Assembly: GCA_030674185.1 (NCBI GenBank)
Contig: CM060307.1
Coordinates: forward strand, 75,450,135 to 75,514,134
DNA from: Monoplex corrugatus
Taxonomy: Eukaryota > Mollusca > Gastropoda > Littorinimorpha > Ranellidae
Length of the DNA: 64,000 bases
Direction of reading: 5' to 3'
In this document: positions 1 through 50,092 of the stretch, one piece after another
Layout of the letters: the number at the start of each line of letters is the position of its first letter
Numbering within the stretch: position 1 is the stretch's first letter
The notes under the pieces: model-generated
Seen by the model: only the letters and a program-made list of their open reading frames with translations
The model's database searches: none
What the model was told of the DNA's origin: nothing
Translations under genes and position numbers: made by a program

Positions 1-798
1 CACAGTACTGTTCTAGCTCTTTGGTCTGCTTGGACTTCCCCACCCTACTCTCAGGCCCTCAAACACACCAACACAAGCATGACCACCACCAACTAAAGAA
101 TCTTTTAAAAAAAAACCTTGTTAATCCAAATCTGTCTTATACAAAAAAGTCTAATTTCAAACAGTCACTTCTATCACCATGTAATTTACTTCTCTATGCT
201 TCATTTTTGTTCTTTTCAAGTCTCAGTCTCTTGCTTTCAATATCAAAGTCTGGCCTTTCACTTAAGTAATAAAGCACAGTAGTACATACTGAATATATAA
301 TGACAACAGCTCTTAATTTCAGTTTTCCTTTCTCGAAGTCTAAGCTGATGCACTTGTTTTTGTGTTGTTAGTTTTACATGCCAGTAAGAAGACCTGTTTC
401 ACTGAAACAGTTATAATTATGTCGTAAATGATTTCTTGATGCTGTTTTCCAGAGATAACCCATAGTATGATTTTGAATCAGATATATTTTTCCAGTAATT
501 TTTTATTACCTACCATTTGAAATCTTTTCCATTTTTCTACTTTCTAGTCTTTGTCTGTTCTAAAATACTGTTACACATTTACACACCTGGGAAGCCTACA
601 TGTCATGAACTTTCATCTCACACATACCGGTACACTCACACACACACAACACACACACACCAAGTACTGATAATACTAAAATGAAACAAAACAAATCTTA
701 TGACCTTTCAACAGCATCTATATGAAACACTGGAAACACTCTTGGTCTTGTTCAGCACCTGACCTGGAAGGATACATATGGCAGAAATGCAAACTCAC

Positions 799-23961
<23,163 letters not shown>

Positions 23962-24007
23962 TCTCAGTCACAATGCCAGACTATCCTCACAGAATCTTTT
24001 CCTCCGT

Positions 24008-24017
24008 AAGATGGCGG
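24008..24017 (+). promoter_or_regulatory. YY1-like motif upstream of the SRSF10-like start
   Basis: AAGATGGCGG matches the YY1 core-promoter motif and lies 47 bp upstream of the SRSF10-like ATG. Such motifs often sit just downstream of transcription starts of housekeeping genes. No TATA box was seen nearby. Confidence 0.4.
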
Positions 24018-24453
24018 ACTAGGCTATTGACTAAATCTTAGCTACAACATTTGCTGAAAGTTTCGTATACATCCTAATACACAAATTTATTAGAACAAAA
24101 AATTTGTCCTGTTCTGTGTGCATTCGTTATCCCAGTCAGTGAGCTATTTTTGATGAGGATCTGTAACATTTACTAGAATTTCATATGGTGAGATGCTGCA
24201 TTAAAGAACTGTAAATCAGTTAGGTAATATCAACATTAGACTTGCAATTCTCTCTTTTATGGCTGTCCACAGTGCGTTCTTGGTAAACTACTAAAAGTTC
24301 AAAATTCTACCGCAAAACTAGTTCTTTTAAGGCTCACAAATATGATCATGTTTAGCCCCTTCTACACAATTTTCACTGGCTCACAATCCAAACCTGGAGA
24401 GACTTCAACTTTTTAGTTGTTTATACTCCTACACAACCCTGGTCATCATCAGA

Positions 24454-24537
24454 TACACGCATCCTCTACATTCCTCGTGTATACACGCATCCTCTACATT
24501 CCTCGTGTATACACGCATCCTCTACATTCCTCGTGTA
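24454..24537. repeat. 28-bp minisatellite, three copies
   Basis: A unit beginning ATACACGCATCCTC and ending TTCCTCGTGT is repeated three times head to tail with almost no difference, between the two divergent genes. Confidence 0.9.
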
Positions 24538-24633
24538 CAGACTGTGTCCCAGCCAATGTACATTTTTTTCTGTGCATCACAACAATGGAACACCTTCCTT
24601 CAGATATTTGTCATTTGCATTCTTTGTCCTCTT

Positions 24634-24825
24634 TTAACCCTTTGACTCCTGCATCCTCTCCACCAGCATCCTGTATTGTCAATCATACAAGCAAAGCAAA
24701 AACTGAACCATTTGTCGTCCTCACCCTATCCACCAGCTTCCTTAGGAAGTTGATGAATGGGGTGAGGGAGTGAAGGGGTTAAGTTTTTATAGTTGGTGGA
24801 TATGGTGCGGGAATCAAAGGGTTAA
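24634..24825. mobile_element. Palindromic TTAA element (about 192 bp)
   Basis: It starts TTAACCCTTTGACTCC and ends with a GATTCCCGCACC-type arm (complement strand) and TTAA. The internal hairpin centre is CCAGCTTCCTTAGGAAG, slightly decayed. It lies between the divergent SRSF10-like and DENND10 promoters. Confidence 0.75.
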
Positions 24826-25139
24826 CAGAGCTATAAATTTTAACTCTTCAAACAGAACGGTTCTGTATTGTGCTTATATATATGATCGATTTCTGAGTTT
24901 ATGTAATTCATATATGTTTCATCCATTTGTTTGTGAGCTTGTGTCATTGTATGTGTGCTTGCCAACATGAGTCCTTGTGTAGGTTCTTGTCTGTTTGTGT
25001 CAGTGTGTACATGTACGTCAGTACATCTGCCTGTACATCTTTATGTATACATATGTTTTTTTGTTTCATTTTGTTTTGTTTTGGTTTTGTTTGTTTGTTT
25101 TTTCTGTTCTTTGTCATTTCATGTTTTATTCATCGTTGA

Positions 25140-25450
25140 GTTACGTCTTTACGGATTTTATATAAAGCATTTGAGAGCTTGCTTCTCAGATGTTGTGCTG
25201 TATAAATCTTTCACTATGTTATTATTATTATTATTATTATTATTAAATCATCATTATTATTATTATTATATATTTATATTATTATTATTATATTATCATT
25301 ATTATTATATTATTATTATTATTGTTGTGGTTGTTATTATTAATTTTATCATTATTATCCTTATTATTATTATTGTTGTTGCTGTTGTCATCATTCTTAT
25401 CATCATCATCAATATCATATTATTGTTATTATTATTTACATCATCATCAT
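25140..25450 (+). repeat. LINE 3'-end remnant with expanded (ATT)n / ATC-rich tail
   Basis: AAGCATTTGAGAGCTTG and CTGTATAAATC resemble the GCGCT-ATATAAAT ends of other LINE copies here. About 240 bp of ATT, ATC and GTT trinucleotide repeats follow. Confidence 0.6.
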
Positions 25451-25705
25451 TATTACACAGAAGCAGCTTAACATGATTATCATCTTTTTTCATGACAGTC
25501 TGGTATTAAGATCTCATTAATTCACTTTTGCCCCCGACACACTTTGCCACAACTATTACCATCCTACTCATTCCCCCAAAATAGTGATGTTTACATCTAT
25601 TTTGCTTTTTGTTTGACTGGGGCAGACAATGATAATGACATGTGTAATTTTTTTTTTTTTATTAAAAAACATGTGTGAAACTAAAGTGAAACTTGTGACA
25701 ACAAA

Positions 25706-40004
<14,299 letters not shown>

Positions 40005-40431
40005 AGAAAGTGGACAACATTGTGAAGTGCATTTTTTTTATGCATTTGTGCTTGAAGATTTTTGTCCTTTACATGTGAAAGAGTTCAGTTGAAAACCAGA
40101 TTAGGAACAAGTAAAAAAAATATGTGATTGAAACAGTGTGGGTACCCAATAATGTCTTCATAGTACTGACAGACAAGATTAAAAGAAAAGAAACAAAAGA
40201 CATTGGTGCTATAATGAATACCTTAAGTAATTACAGCAGTAATATATTTGGCACAGGACAGTTGAAGTTCCTGCTTACTATTCAGTTATTGTTCTTCTTT
40301 TTTTCTGTTCATTCATAAAGTTGACACTTGAGATTCTTTTTTCCAAGTGGATTGAATAGTTTCTTTTCAGTTCCTTTTTTTTTTATTCACCTCTGTGTGT
40401 ATTGTGTTTGTGTAGTAATGTGTGTATGTGT

Positions 40432-40534
<103 letters not shown>

Positions 40535-41324
40535 GTCCTCAGATGGTAACTGAGCCCTGTACTTACTGTCTCAGTTGTATATATATGCAGGTTGATTTGA
40601 TATTTTAGTCACGTTGTGCAAGTAACATGCTGCTGTGCAGTCTGTGTGTATCCATCTCACTTTGTCAGTGGGTTTGCAAATGACCTGGTTTTGAGGAGCT
40701 AGTTGACTTTCACATCTTTATGTTCTGGTTTGTGTTTGAATAAGGACAATTTTGCGCATGAACCTAAGAGGACACTTGGTTGTTAGAGGTTGTATGTTGT
40801 GCTTGCCATTGGGATAGTTTACAGATAATGAGAGCTTATCCTCACTACTACCATGGCAGGACAACCATAGGGACCATTCTGACCCATTCAGCATGTTGGC
40901 AGGGGATGGCATATTGGTAAGAAGAATCCTGAAATATATGATGCACGTCTTCACATTGTTCCTTTTGTTATATATTGCTCTGAGGTTCCAAGGGATCTCA
41001 TTCGATGTCTTATTCTGGAATAAGATCAGTCTGTTTTCTGTTGAAGAACAAAGGGTGCTTCAGTCACATTGCTTACATTTCAGTGACTGGCCATGTTATC
41101 AATAGGATTAGTGTTTCAGTTACATTGCTTATATTTCGCGGACTGGCAATTTTGTAAATAGGATTTTTCTGAGTTGTGTTTGCCATGGTCTCAATCAGAC
41201 ACCCACTTTGAGGATGCATCTTTGAGTTGCTGAGATTTCCTGATCAGCATCGCAAATGTGTGGCCCTGGCTCTGTTATATATGTAATAGTCTCAGGCTGT
41301 GAATACAATTTAAAAGTGTCATTT

Positions 41325-41720
41325 GGTGATCATGGCTCTCCATGTAAATCTGTGTTTTGTTGGTGCAAGTATATCTCCTACTACCCTTTCTGTCCTCATC
41401 CACACTGCAAAAGTGTCTAATGTTTCCTCCCTGAGTCTAGCTGGTGCTCTTTTTCCCTCTCTTTTTCCTGTTGTGATTAGGTTCTCAAATTTCTTTTGCC
41501 TCTTAAAATGTCCTGTAAATGTTGCTTGTCTTTTCCTAATCTTCTTTGTTGTTCTTTTTGTGTTTCTTTCTTTCTTGTTTTTTTTGTTTTTGTTTTTTGT
41601 TTTTTTGTGGGTTTTTTCCTGTCAATGGAAGTCTTAACAGTCTTCCTAGAAGCCACATTTTATCTGTTTCAATCTTGTTCTGACTTTGCGTGTTGATTGT
41701 CTAGGCTTCACTGTTTGTAC
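41325..41720 (-). mobile_element. Second copy of the RTE-like 3' fragment
   Basis: It is collinear with 34195-34560: ATCATGGCTCTCCATGTAAA, then GCTGGTGCTCTTTTTCCCTC, then AAAATGTCCTGTAAATGTTG, then CTGTTTCAATCTTGTTC. It is more decayed, with T-rich expansion at about 41575-41610, and lies downstream of DENND10. Confidence 0.75.
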
Positions 41721-42081
41721 ACTTCACCTGTATATTTTAAAAAAATCCCTGCACATTTGTTTTCTTTCATTCTTTTCTCCCCCACCTAAAGGAATATGCA
41801 AACTGTGGCAACATTATTTTGCCTACACAGTGTGGTCCAGAACAACATGCATACTTGTAGCCAAGCTAAGATAAACATGCCTCAGATAGATGATGGACCA
41901 TTTGAGGCAAAGCCAAACTTGAAAGAGGAAGCTATACATTCTCTGCTCTCACATACAGTTCAACATATTTGGTCAACTTGTCTTTCATAACAGCTGTAAA
42001 AAGCATGTTGTTCCAGTAACTTGAAGATTTTTCTGTTTTTTTCCCCCCAAGAGTGTGTGTGCTTATTCTGTGCATATATGT

Positions 42082-42082
<1 letters not shown>

Positions 42083-42176
<94 letters not shown>

Positions 42177-42280
42177 GTGCTGTGCGTGCCTGCCTGCTGC
42201 CTGCCTGCTGTGCTGTGGTGCTGCGTGCGTGCCTGCTGTGCGTGCCTGTGCGTGCGTGCCTGCGTTTCCGCGTGCTGTGT
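42083..42280. repeat. (GT)n microsatellite followed by CGTGCCTGC-type units
   Basis: About 92 bp of GT repeat, then degenerate GCCTGCTGC and CGTGCGTGCC units. Confidence 0.95.
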
Positions 42281-42418
42281 GGTGGTGTTGAGTTTTATGT
42301 CATGAAGCTGTTTGTTTATTAATGGTTCAGAGTTATGTTTAAGTACGTATTTAGCTTGTTATTTTCAGAGGCTTGTAATTGTAGTTCTACATGTTAATGT
42401 ACTGCATGCCAAGTTTTG

Positions 42419-42557
42419 TTAACCATTTAACTCCCACACACTGTCTACCAGCATCCTGCGTTGTCAACCATGCTAGCAAAGCAAAAACTTAAAGGGTGAG
42501 AGTCAAAGGGTTAAGTTTTTGTAGTTGGTGGATAGGGTGCAGGAGTCAAAGGGTTAA
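42419..42557. mobile_element. Palindromic TTAA element, deleted copy
   Basis: It starts TTAACCATTTAACTCCC and ends GGAGTCAAAGGGTTAA. The GTCAACCATGCTAGCAAAGC segment and the GTAGTTGGTGGATAGGG arm are kept, but the central hairpin is largely deleted. Confidence 0.7.
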
Positions 42558-42640
42558 CCTCAGAGGCTTGTGATTACTAATGTCTTACTGATTGGCATTA
42601 TGTTTTTATTATTGTTGTATCATTATTACAACTTGTTTCC

Positions 42641-42755
42641 AGAGGAAAACCGGGTGAGGATATCTGCTGTGTGGGTCCAGTATTTATATCCACAGTGGAT
42701 GAGACTTGTTGCGAAAGCCATTAAAAAGGGGGAACAAAAAGCAAAAAAGCAATAA
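42641..42755 (+). CDS. Unplaced exon-like ORF with stop codon
   Basis: After a T-rich acceptor-like TTGTTTCCAG, an open frame encodes VRISAVWVQYLYPQWM and a lysine-rich tail ending KKGEQKAKKQ before TAA. The composition looks protein-like (aromatic and hydrophobic, then basic). I do not recognise it and cannot link it to DENND10 or CYP20A1 by phase. It could be a terminal exon of an unlisted small gene or chance. Confidence 0.25.
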
Positions 42756-43954
42756 CTACAAAACCGAAAATTCCATTGAAGACTGCTTTTGTTTTTAGAG
42801 TGTTAAAAGCATTTTACTTCGATTTTTTTTTAAGTGTGGTAGAAGTGGTCTTTTATGTTTTTATTCCCTCTTCTTCTCTTGTCTCTTCTGTCATTATTTT
42901 TCCTTGTGGTCTATTCATCCGTCTTTTCCCAAACGTTGTTCATTTGTCTCATGATCAGCTTGTCATAGAAATGGGACTTTAATTCTGCAAGAACTAACTG
43001 TTCCAGACTTTCCACCAAACACACGGATCATTTGTAGATTCAGGGTACTAGGCTGAAATGAAAACACCAAGACCGATTTAGCATCGTACACTCTACCATG
43101 TCCAACTAATGCAGAGTGGCACACAATTGCCATGTTTTGGCTGGAACCCATGCACAATTCATTTGTGGGTTCTGATCTGGTAAGAGCTAGGATGATATGA
43201 AAACACCAGCACTGGTTTCATTCGACCAGAGACATGAATAGAGAAACTGGCAATAGCGCGATTTCACTTGTGAGAGTCTGGTTTGTCTAGGCTATGCATA
43301 TATCTCTCTAATTTAACTTAATTGGGAGTCAGTCATTGGTCACATCCACAGGCCTGTAAGCAACAGCACTGGCCACTATGTGGTAGTGGCTTTAGCTTCA
43401 GGAATGTTGTTTGCTCTGCTGACAAAACTTATACAATACTTTGTATTTTTGTGTGTGTGTCATGCTTTCCTGCGAGAGTAATGACTGTATCAGTATTGTG
43501 CTAGAATTGCCACGGTGAAAAATTCAGTGACCTGTAATTCAAATTTGAATGACACATGACTGTCTTCTCATGTCTTTATATGTTTGTTTTTTTCAGTTTT
43601 CTTTTTTTTTATAGAAACTGATTACTGAGCAGATAATTGAACCTGCAAATTTGAGTGTGATGAATAACATGGATAATATGAGTGATGCATTCTGTGAATA
43701 ATTTTTTATGTTGCATTGTTACAGCAAGTGCAGTTCTTTTATCATTAAAGTGCAGGGTGGATTATGGTCTTGATAACCTAAAAAACACAGAGAGGGTCTG
43801 GGGACATACTCCCCCGGGAAAAAAATTTTGTTTGGAGGATTGTAATACAAGCCATTGGTATACTCTGTTGATAAAATCAATGTAAAACCATTTATCATAT
43901 TACCTTACTTGTCTCCTCAACAGCCCAATTCTTGGACAGCCCATGGAACTGGGT
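42756..43954. other. Intergenic sequence, no feature recognised
   Basis: AT-rich with T-runs and no repeat family I could match. A run of 17 G starts at 43955. Confidence 0.4.
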
Positions 43955-44501
43955 GGGGGGGGGGGGGGGGGTCCAGAAGCCCAGGAGAAATCCCCAATCC
44001 CTGTTACCTGCCCTAATGGTACACCATCCAATATTAAAACACACACATACATGCCTACACTGTGTCTCGGATTTTTCCTCATCAGGATAAAGAGAAGAAT
44101 TGTTAGCATGGCATGACTGTCTTGTTTTGGTATTTTTCCATGATGAATGTACTGATCGCTCATTAGAAAGATGTGCACATGCATATCATGCTTTAGTTAA
44201 ATGTTATTGATGATAAAAATTATGCATTCCCTGAACAGTTTTCTCCATTGCAGTAAGTTTTATTCTGCTTGTCTGTCTGTAAAATATATGTACCAAGGAT
44301 GTTTATAAACAGGGTATAAAGTTAGGACACATTGTATTTTTGTGGATTTTATAGCATGTCTGACTTCAAACATGCTGATCATGAATCTTTTATTTAGATT
44401 GTTTTTCAAGTCTGTCAAAATTAAGACCACATGCATAGCAGAAAAACAAAGAATAATCAGAAACTCATGATTAAACCTGATGCAATAGAGTTTATGTGAG
44501 G

Positions 44502-44504
<3 letters not shown>

Positions 44505-44561
<57 letters not shown>
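44505..44561. repeat. (GT)n microsatellite
   Basis: Pure GT repeat. Confidence 0.95.
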
Positions 44562-44563
<2 letters not shown>

Positions 44564-44837
44564 CTGGAGGGAGGTGTCTTGTGGGGGAGGGGTGTGTTCA
44601 TGAGTGTATGCAAGGGAACATAAGTTTTCATGCAGATATACATGTGTGTGTGGAAATGGTTGATGATTGAACTGCTGGTGAAATTTTGTTTGTAAATCTA
44701 AACTTGTAAAATAAATGCACATATAAGCGATGAGCAAGTGTGCTAAACATTTTTCAATGAAATTAGAGACATTTATCTTTGTATAGGCCCTGATGAAACT
44801 GGTAACACACACACACAGACATACCCACGCGCACATT

Positions 44838-44973
<136 letters not shown>

Positions 44974-45127
44974 CAAAAGAAAATTGCAGTTATTTTTTAA
45001 TAAATGTATTGATTATGTATGTTACATGCTTATTTATGATGAGGAAATATAGCTGCTTGTTTAATATTATTATGACAAAATTAAAATTTCACTTTTTCCA
45101 TGTTGTATGTAATAAACACCACTTGAG

Positions 45128-45131
<4 letters not shown>

Positions 45132-45198
<67 letters not shown>

Positions 45199-45240
45199 TG
45201 TGCGCGTGCGTGCGTGCGCGTGCGTGCGTGCGTGCGTGCG
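45132..45240. repeat. (GT)n microsatellite with (GTGC)n end
   Basis: GT repeat followed by CGTGCGTG units. Confidence 0.95.
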
Positions 45241-45371
45241 TAAGATTCTTTTTTAAACATGATGTTTTGCTAACTAAACCACAGGCTCAGAACTGTTGGA
45301 AGCTCAAAATATATATGTTTGAATGGATAAAACCCCATTATGCTGTAAAGGGATATCCTATAGTCACATCA

Positions 45372-45440
45372 TGTGGGCTGGCTGGCTCTGTTGATAGGTC
45401 CCTGGACTCACGTTCAATCCCAACCTACAACATAAAACTT
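45372..45440 (+). repeat. tRNA-derived SINE head (candidate)
   Basis: GGCTGGCTCTGTTGATAGGTC resembles an A box and ACGTTCAATCCC a B box, with tRNA-like spacing. The following body reads to about 45600. Confidence 0.5.
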
Positions 45441-46034
45441 GGCCTGTTTAATGCATGCTCCGATCATTCTGGTGGTGTCAACTTAGTGTTTCATAGGTCC
45501 CATTTTTCCTCCAGTTCCACCCTGCTACCCTTTCCCATTTCAAGACCTTACCAGTGCTTAATGTTTTGTGGCAGCCCAAGGAGATTCCTAGATAATTACT
45601 GACAGATTTTCGGGGAGTGCATATGGAATTTGCTTGATGAATCCTCCTTGAACAAACTCAAACTCCAAACGCCTATAGTCAAAAATTCAATCCGATGAGA
45701 GATGGTCTCACCGATCACGAATCAGATTTCTGAGTTTCATCCCACTTCACTTCCTTGCTGTTTTACCTTTCAAACTTTGGGATAGCAGCAGGTAACATTC
45801 CCAATGGACTGGACTGTAAAGCATGTTTAAAGGTGTGACAAAGATATGTTTGTATGATGTCTTGGTTTTAAAGATTTTTTTTCTCATTTGTATGTATACG
45901 TTGACAAAGATGTATACAACTATTTTATATTTTTTTAAACCTTACTTGTAAGTGTACATTTAACAGAATAATTATGTGCAACTGAACATTCTAAAAAATG
46001 GGGAAAAAAATCATAATAAATGTGCTTTTTTCCC

Positions 46035-46930
46035 ATTTGGTCAGATTTATTCCCAACTCCTTGAGACCTTAACTGATGGGCTGGCTTTTAGATTAGACAA
46101 TATACTGAGGTCCTGTGTGCATCACGCACTTTGCACATGTAAAAGATCCCACAACAAGAAAGACATACTTTCATCAGTTAACAAGAAACACCTGAAGGCG
46201 CTGGATGGGACCCAGAGCACCAATGCCTTACCATTCTTCAGACATCATCTCCCAAGCTGCTGACACCACTCAATAGCCATTTCATCAAGCAAAGTGTGTG
46301 GGGAGGGGGGGGTGGGGCTGTCAATGTGGTGCATGATCCTTTCAGATATATTTATCAGTTACCTTGTTTACAAACCCAATGGCAAGAAGAGAGATGACAA
46401 ACCCCAAAAGATCACTACATGCACCAACCAGGTCCATCGAATTGCCGTGAAAGTGGCAGGCATGATGCTCCAGACACAGCCCATTTTGCTGTTCAGCTAG
46501 ATGTGACATGCCCCAAATGGGATCCTAAGATTGTCCTCTTTCAGAGCCACCAGCAGGTCTTTCCCTGCAATTGTCAGGCCTGTTTTCCTGAATTCAGCAG
46601 CCAAGCCACAAGTCAAACTTAACAAGAAACATTCAAGGATGCTGGATGGGACTTAGAGAACCAGTGCCTCACCACTGTTCAGACAATCACCTCCAGGCTC
46701 CTGACACCACTTAATTAATACCCATTTCACGTAGTGGGGGGGGGGGGGGGGCTGTCCATGCGTTGCATAACCCATTCAGACCTAGTCATCAGTTACCTTG
46801 GTTTACAAACTGAATGGCATGATGGGGAGATGACAAACCATGGGGCATAGCCACACAATGACAATGTGCACCAACCAGGTCCAGACCAGCCACCAAACCA
46901 AGTGAGAATGAAATAGCCCTCTCGCCCCAT
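46035..46930. repeat. Cluster of the dispersed SINE-like repeat, two or more partial copies
   Basis: Shared blocks occur in order twice: TTAACAAGAAACA, CTGGATGGGAC, CAGTGCCTCACC or CAATGCCTTACC, then TCATCAGTTACCTTG, GGGGAGATGACAAACC and GCACCAACCAGGTCCA (about 46180-46440 and 46618-46910). The G-run at 46736-46751 sits at the same place as the GGGGAGGGGGG at 46300. This suggests nested or tandem insertion. Confidence 0.7.
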
Positions 46931-47553
46931 TCTGGGACTTCATGTGTCTTTTTAAGCAGCCCACCCATCTACAAGCTTGCACAGCTGCCTGTTCCTTTCC
47001 CCTTACTAAAGTCTCAACAGATGCCAGTCAGAAAAAAATCTGTAGAAAGACCTACTTTCTTAGTAATTATCAAATACACATATGGATTAAAAGCGGGAAA
47101 GGGTGCTGCTATGCAAAGGCAAAGTGCTTCCCACAAGGAGAAGGAAACCACATTCCTCATGGAAAAACAAAAAAACCAACAACAAACAAACAAAACACAC
47201 ACACACACAAACAAAATAAAAACAACAACAAATCCCAAACACACAAACAAAAACCATGCAATGATCCTTAAAAACAAAACCATCCAACCAATTGGGTCTA
47301 ACCGACCACGAACTGAATCTAAGTGTGTCTTAAATGAAACTAACATTAGTAAACAGCAAACATAACAAATAACGACTTCACTCTCTGCATTGGACACTCA
47401 TTGTGGAGTGACAGTAAGACCGACAGTGGTTTTAAAAATTGAGGTTATCTTTCCCCGTTGACCTTTTACCCCTTCTTGAACCGTAAAAAAAAAAAAAAAA
47501 AAAATCCAATTGGTGCCAAGCTGCTGGACGTATAGCCGGAAAATGTGATGTGG

Positions 47554-47561
47554 GCGGAAGT
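47554..47561 (+). promoter_or_regulatory. ETS-type site upstream of CYP20A1
   Basis: GCGGAAGT, with a second CCGGAAAA-like site at about 47535, lies 50-75 bp before the CYP20A1 start codon. This is typical of TATA-less promoters. It is a motif-level inference only. Confidence 0.35.
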
Positions 47562-47611
47562 CCTCAGAGCAGACAAGCAAGACAGAGGCGAAAGTGTTTA
47601 CACGTGTGAAA

Positions 47612-49143
47612 ATGCTCGATTTTGTCATATTCGCTGTCACTGCTATCGTCGTTCTTTTAATTGCAGTGATTTATATGTACCCGGTATGTATGCATGCTTT
47701 GAGAAATTTGTAGATCGGTCGAAATTGTCCATCGGGCATCACAGTATTTAAAGTAACAGAAAGGAAATAACACTTTCACTTTAGGCATAGTTGTCAGGAG
47801 TTGACTCACATTCTGTATCCATTATGAAATATAAAAACTATTTGATTGAGAAGCAGTCAAGTTTGCGAGGTGTATCATTGTCAATACATGCATTCATGTA
47901 TGTCTGAAGATGAAATATTTGGGCAAAGATTTTTACTTGACACGAAAAGAAATTTCATATTGTTCTGAGGATTTGTGATCCACCCCCACCCCCACACCTA
48001 CACAACCCCTCCTCTGCCCGACTCAGTTCGGAATATCTGTGGCCAAGTAGACCTATAATATGGATAAAAGAAAGAAAAAGAAAATTAGAAAGCAAGTCAC
48101 AAAAATGTTAGTTTGACTAGACAGGTGTGTGTGGTGTGTGTGTGTGTGTGTGTTGTGTGTGTATGTGTGTGTGTGTGTGTGAAAAATACATTACACAGTT
48201 ACCAGATATTTATGTTTTTCCTTTGATTAAGTTTATTTTTCCAGACCATTGTTTGTAGGTGAATTAAACTCAAATTTTGGTGAAACATTTAGGCCTAATT
48301 ATAACCTGATAAATAATTAGGCCTAATTCAATAATTAAAACATGAATCATACCTGAGACAGACCATTTAAAACATGAATCATAGCTGAGATAAGCTAAAA
48401 AAAAGTCACAGTTCTCTGTCTTTTTAAGATTTTTTATATTCATTTATTTGTTTAATCATGTTGGCCTATTTGTTTAAAATGTTTGTACTTATTCAAGTTA
48501 TTGACTACCTCAATGTTTTCCAGTCTTCAAGGAGGATTTCAACAATACCTGGTTTAGACAGCACATCTGCGCAGTAAGTTTTTGATGCTAGAGTTGATCA
48601 TAAAATATTAAACATTATAGTGAATGTGATATGTTGAATATTATTTTGGATTTCTTATGTGCTTTATGATGATATTGTAAATTCCTTTTGAATAGGGAAA
48701 GAGTCATTAAGAGGAAAAAAAAAAGGACTTCTCCTGATAGCTCTAGACCAATTGCATTCTGTGAGATTCAGTTCATTGATGCTATGTTGCTTTGAATATC
48801 TGATTAAACTTTTTTTTAAATTTTTAAATTTTTTTTGATAAGTGACAAGTTAAAGTAATTGTTTTTTAAAAAAGGAAGGGGGGCAGAGGTGGCATGGAAG
48901 TCATAACTGACATGGACACAGTAAGAATGATATTAACATCAACTGTGTCTATGTCTGGAAAAAAAAGAAAGAAAGAAAGGAAAAAAAGGTACCGTCAGGC
49001 TAGAATGCTCCAACTGCAAATGTAATGAATATGGTTCATTGAGAGAAAGCAGCCAGGTTGAGTTTTCTGATGCACAAGATTACAACAGATCCTGTAGCAG
49101 CTTGAATTAAAAGTAATGAATAATTTTACTTATAAATAAAATG

Positions 49144-49203
<60 letters not shown>

Positions 49204-49968
49204 CTGAAGATGATCTCAGTGTGGCTAAATCCATTCGAGGTGACAAAAACCAAATGATACAGGATGTTATGGTTGCAGCTAAAAAATTCATCATGTATTT
49301 TGGGGAAGAGGATGGAATGAAATTCTGTGTTTTGTAAGCATTTATGAATCATTTTAATCATATAAATAATTTGTTTTGAGTAAAATGCTAACTTGTACTA
49401 AGGTGTCTTATTGTTCAGTGCCTGAAGGATTGCCATCTTTGTTGTGGTCATGGGACTGTTGTGTCTCTGTGACTGAGCTATGCAGGCAGTAGCATCTGCA
49501 ACTGCCACCCTGGGCAGACAGGTGGAAGAGTTGTAGACTGACAAAATCTGCTTTATTGGTCTTTCAGGTTGTGAGTTTGCTACTGCCGTACTGGGCTAAT
49601 AATAATCCAGTCCTGGGCAAAAAAACAACTTTGTTTTTACAGAAACAGTAACAGAAGAAATCAGCATTACTGTGTGTGATAGGCTTTCACAAGTTTAATG
49701 AATGTTGTGTACAACAAATATTCACAGAGCATATCATTCTCATGCATGCCGTGACTGCTTTTGAATTAGACAGGATATGATGTCAGTTAGTTTCGATAGC
49801 ACATATGAAACATTATCCTGCAGTCCCATTGAAAATGATTCATCACTGTTTGTAGAAGACTCATATGCAAAGTCCTTTCAGTTGCCAGGTTTGGTTCCAT
49901 GCAGTGTATAAATGCCTGCTTTACTTTGAACAAATGCTAGAAAAATTAGGCATTATATTCTTTAGATA

Positions 49969-49999
<31 letters not shown>

Positions 50000-50023
50000 A
50001 TGTATTTGTATATATGCATGTGC

Positions 50024-50092
<69 letters not shown>

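Noticed and set aside
24955..25476. 173-codon ORF with isoleucine/leucine-rich tail
   Set aside because: It is made of the ATT/ATC trinucleotide repeat and flanking LINE 3' sequence.
47014..47397. 127-codon minus-strand ORF with hydrophobic runs before CYP20A1
   Set aside because: The hydrophobic runs come from A/C-rich low-complexity sequence on the plus strand. No homologue is recognised.
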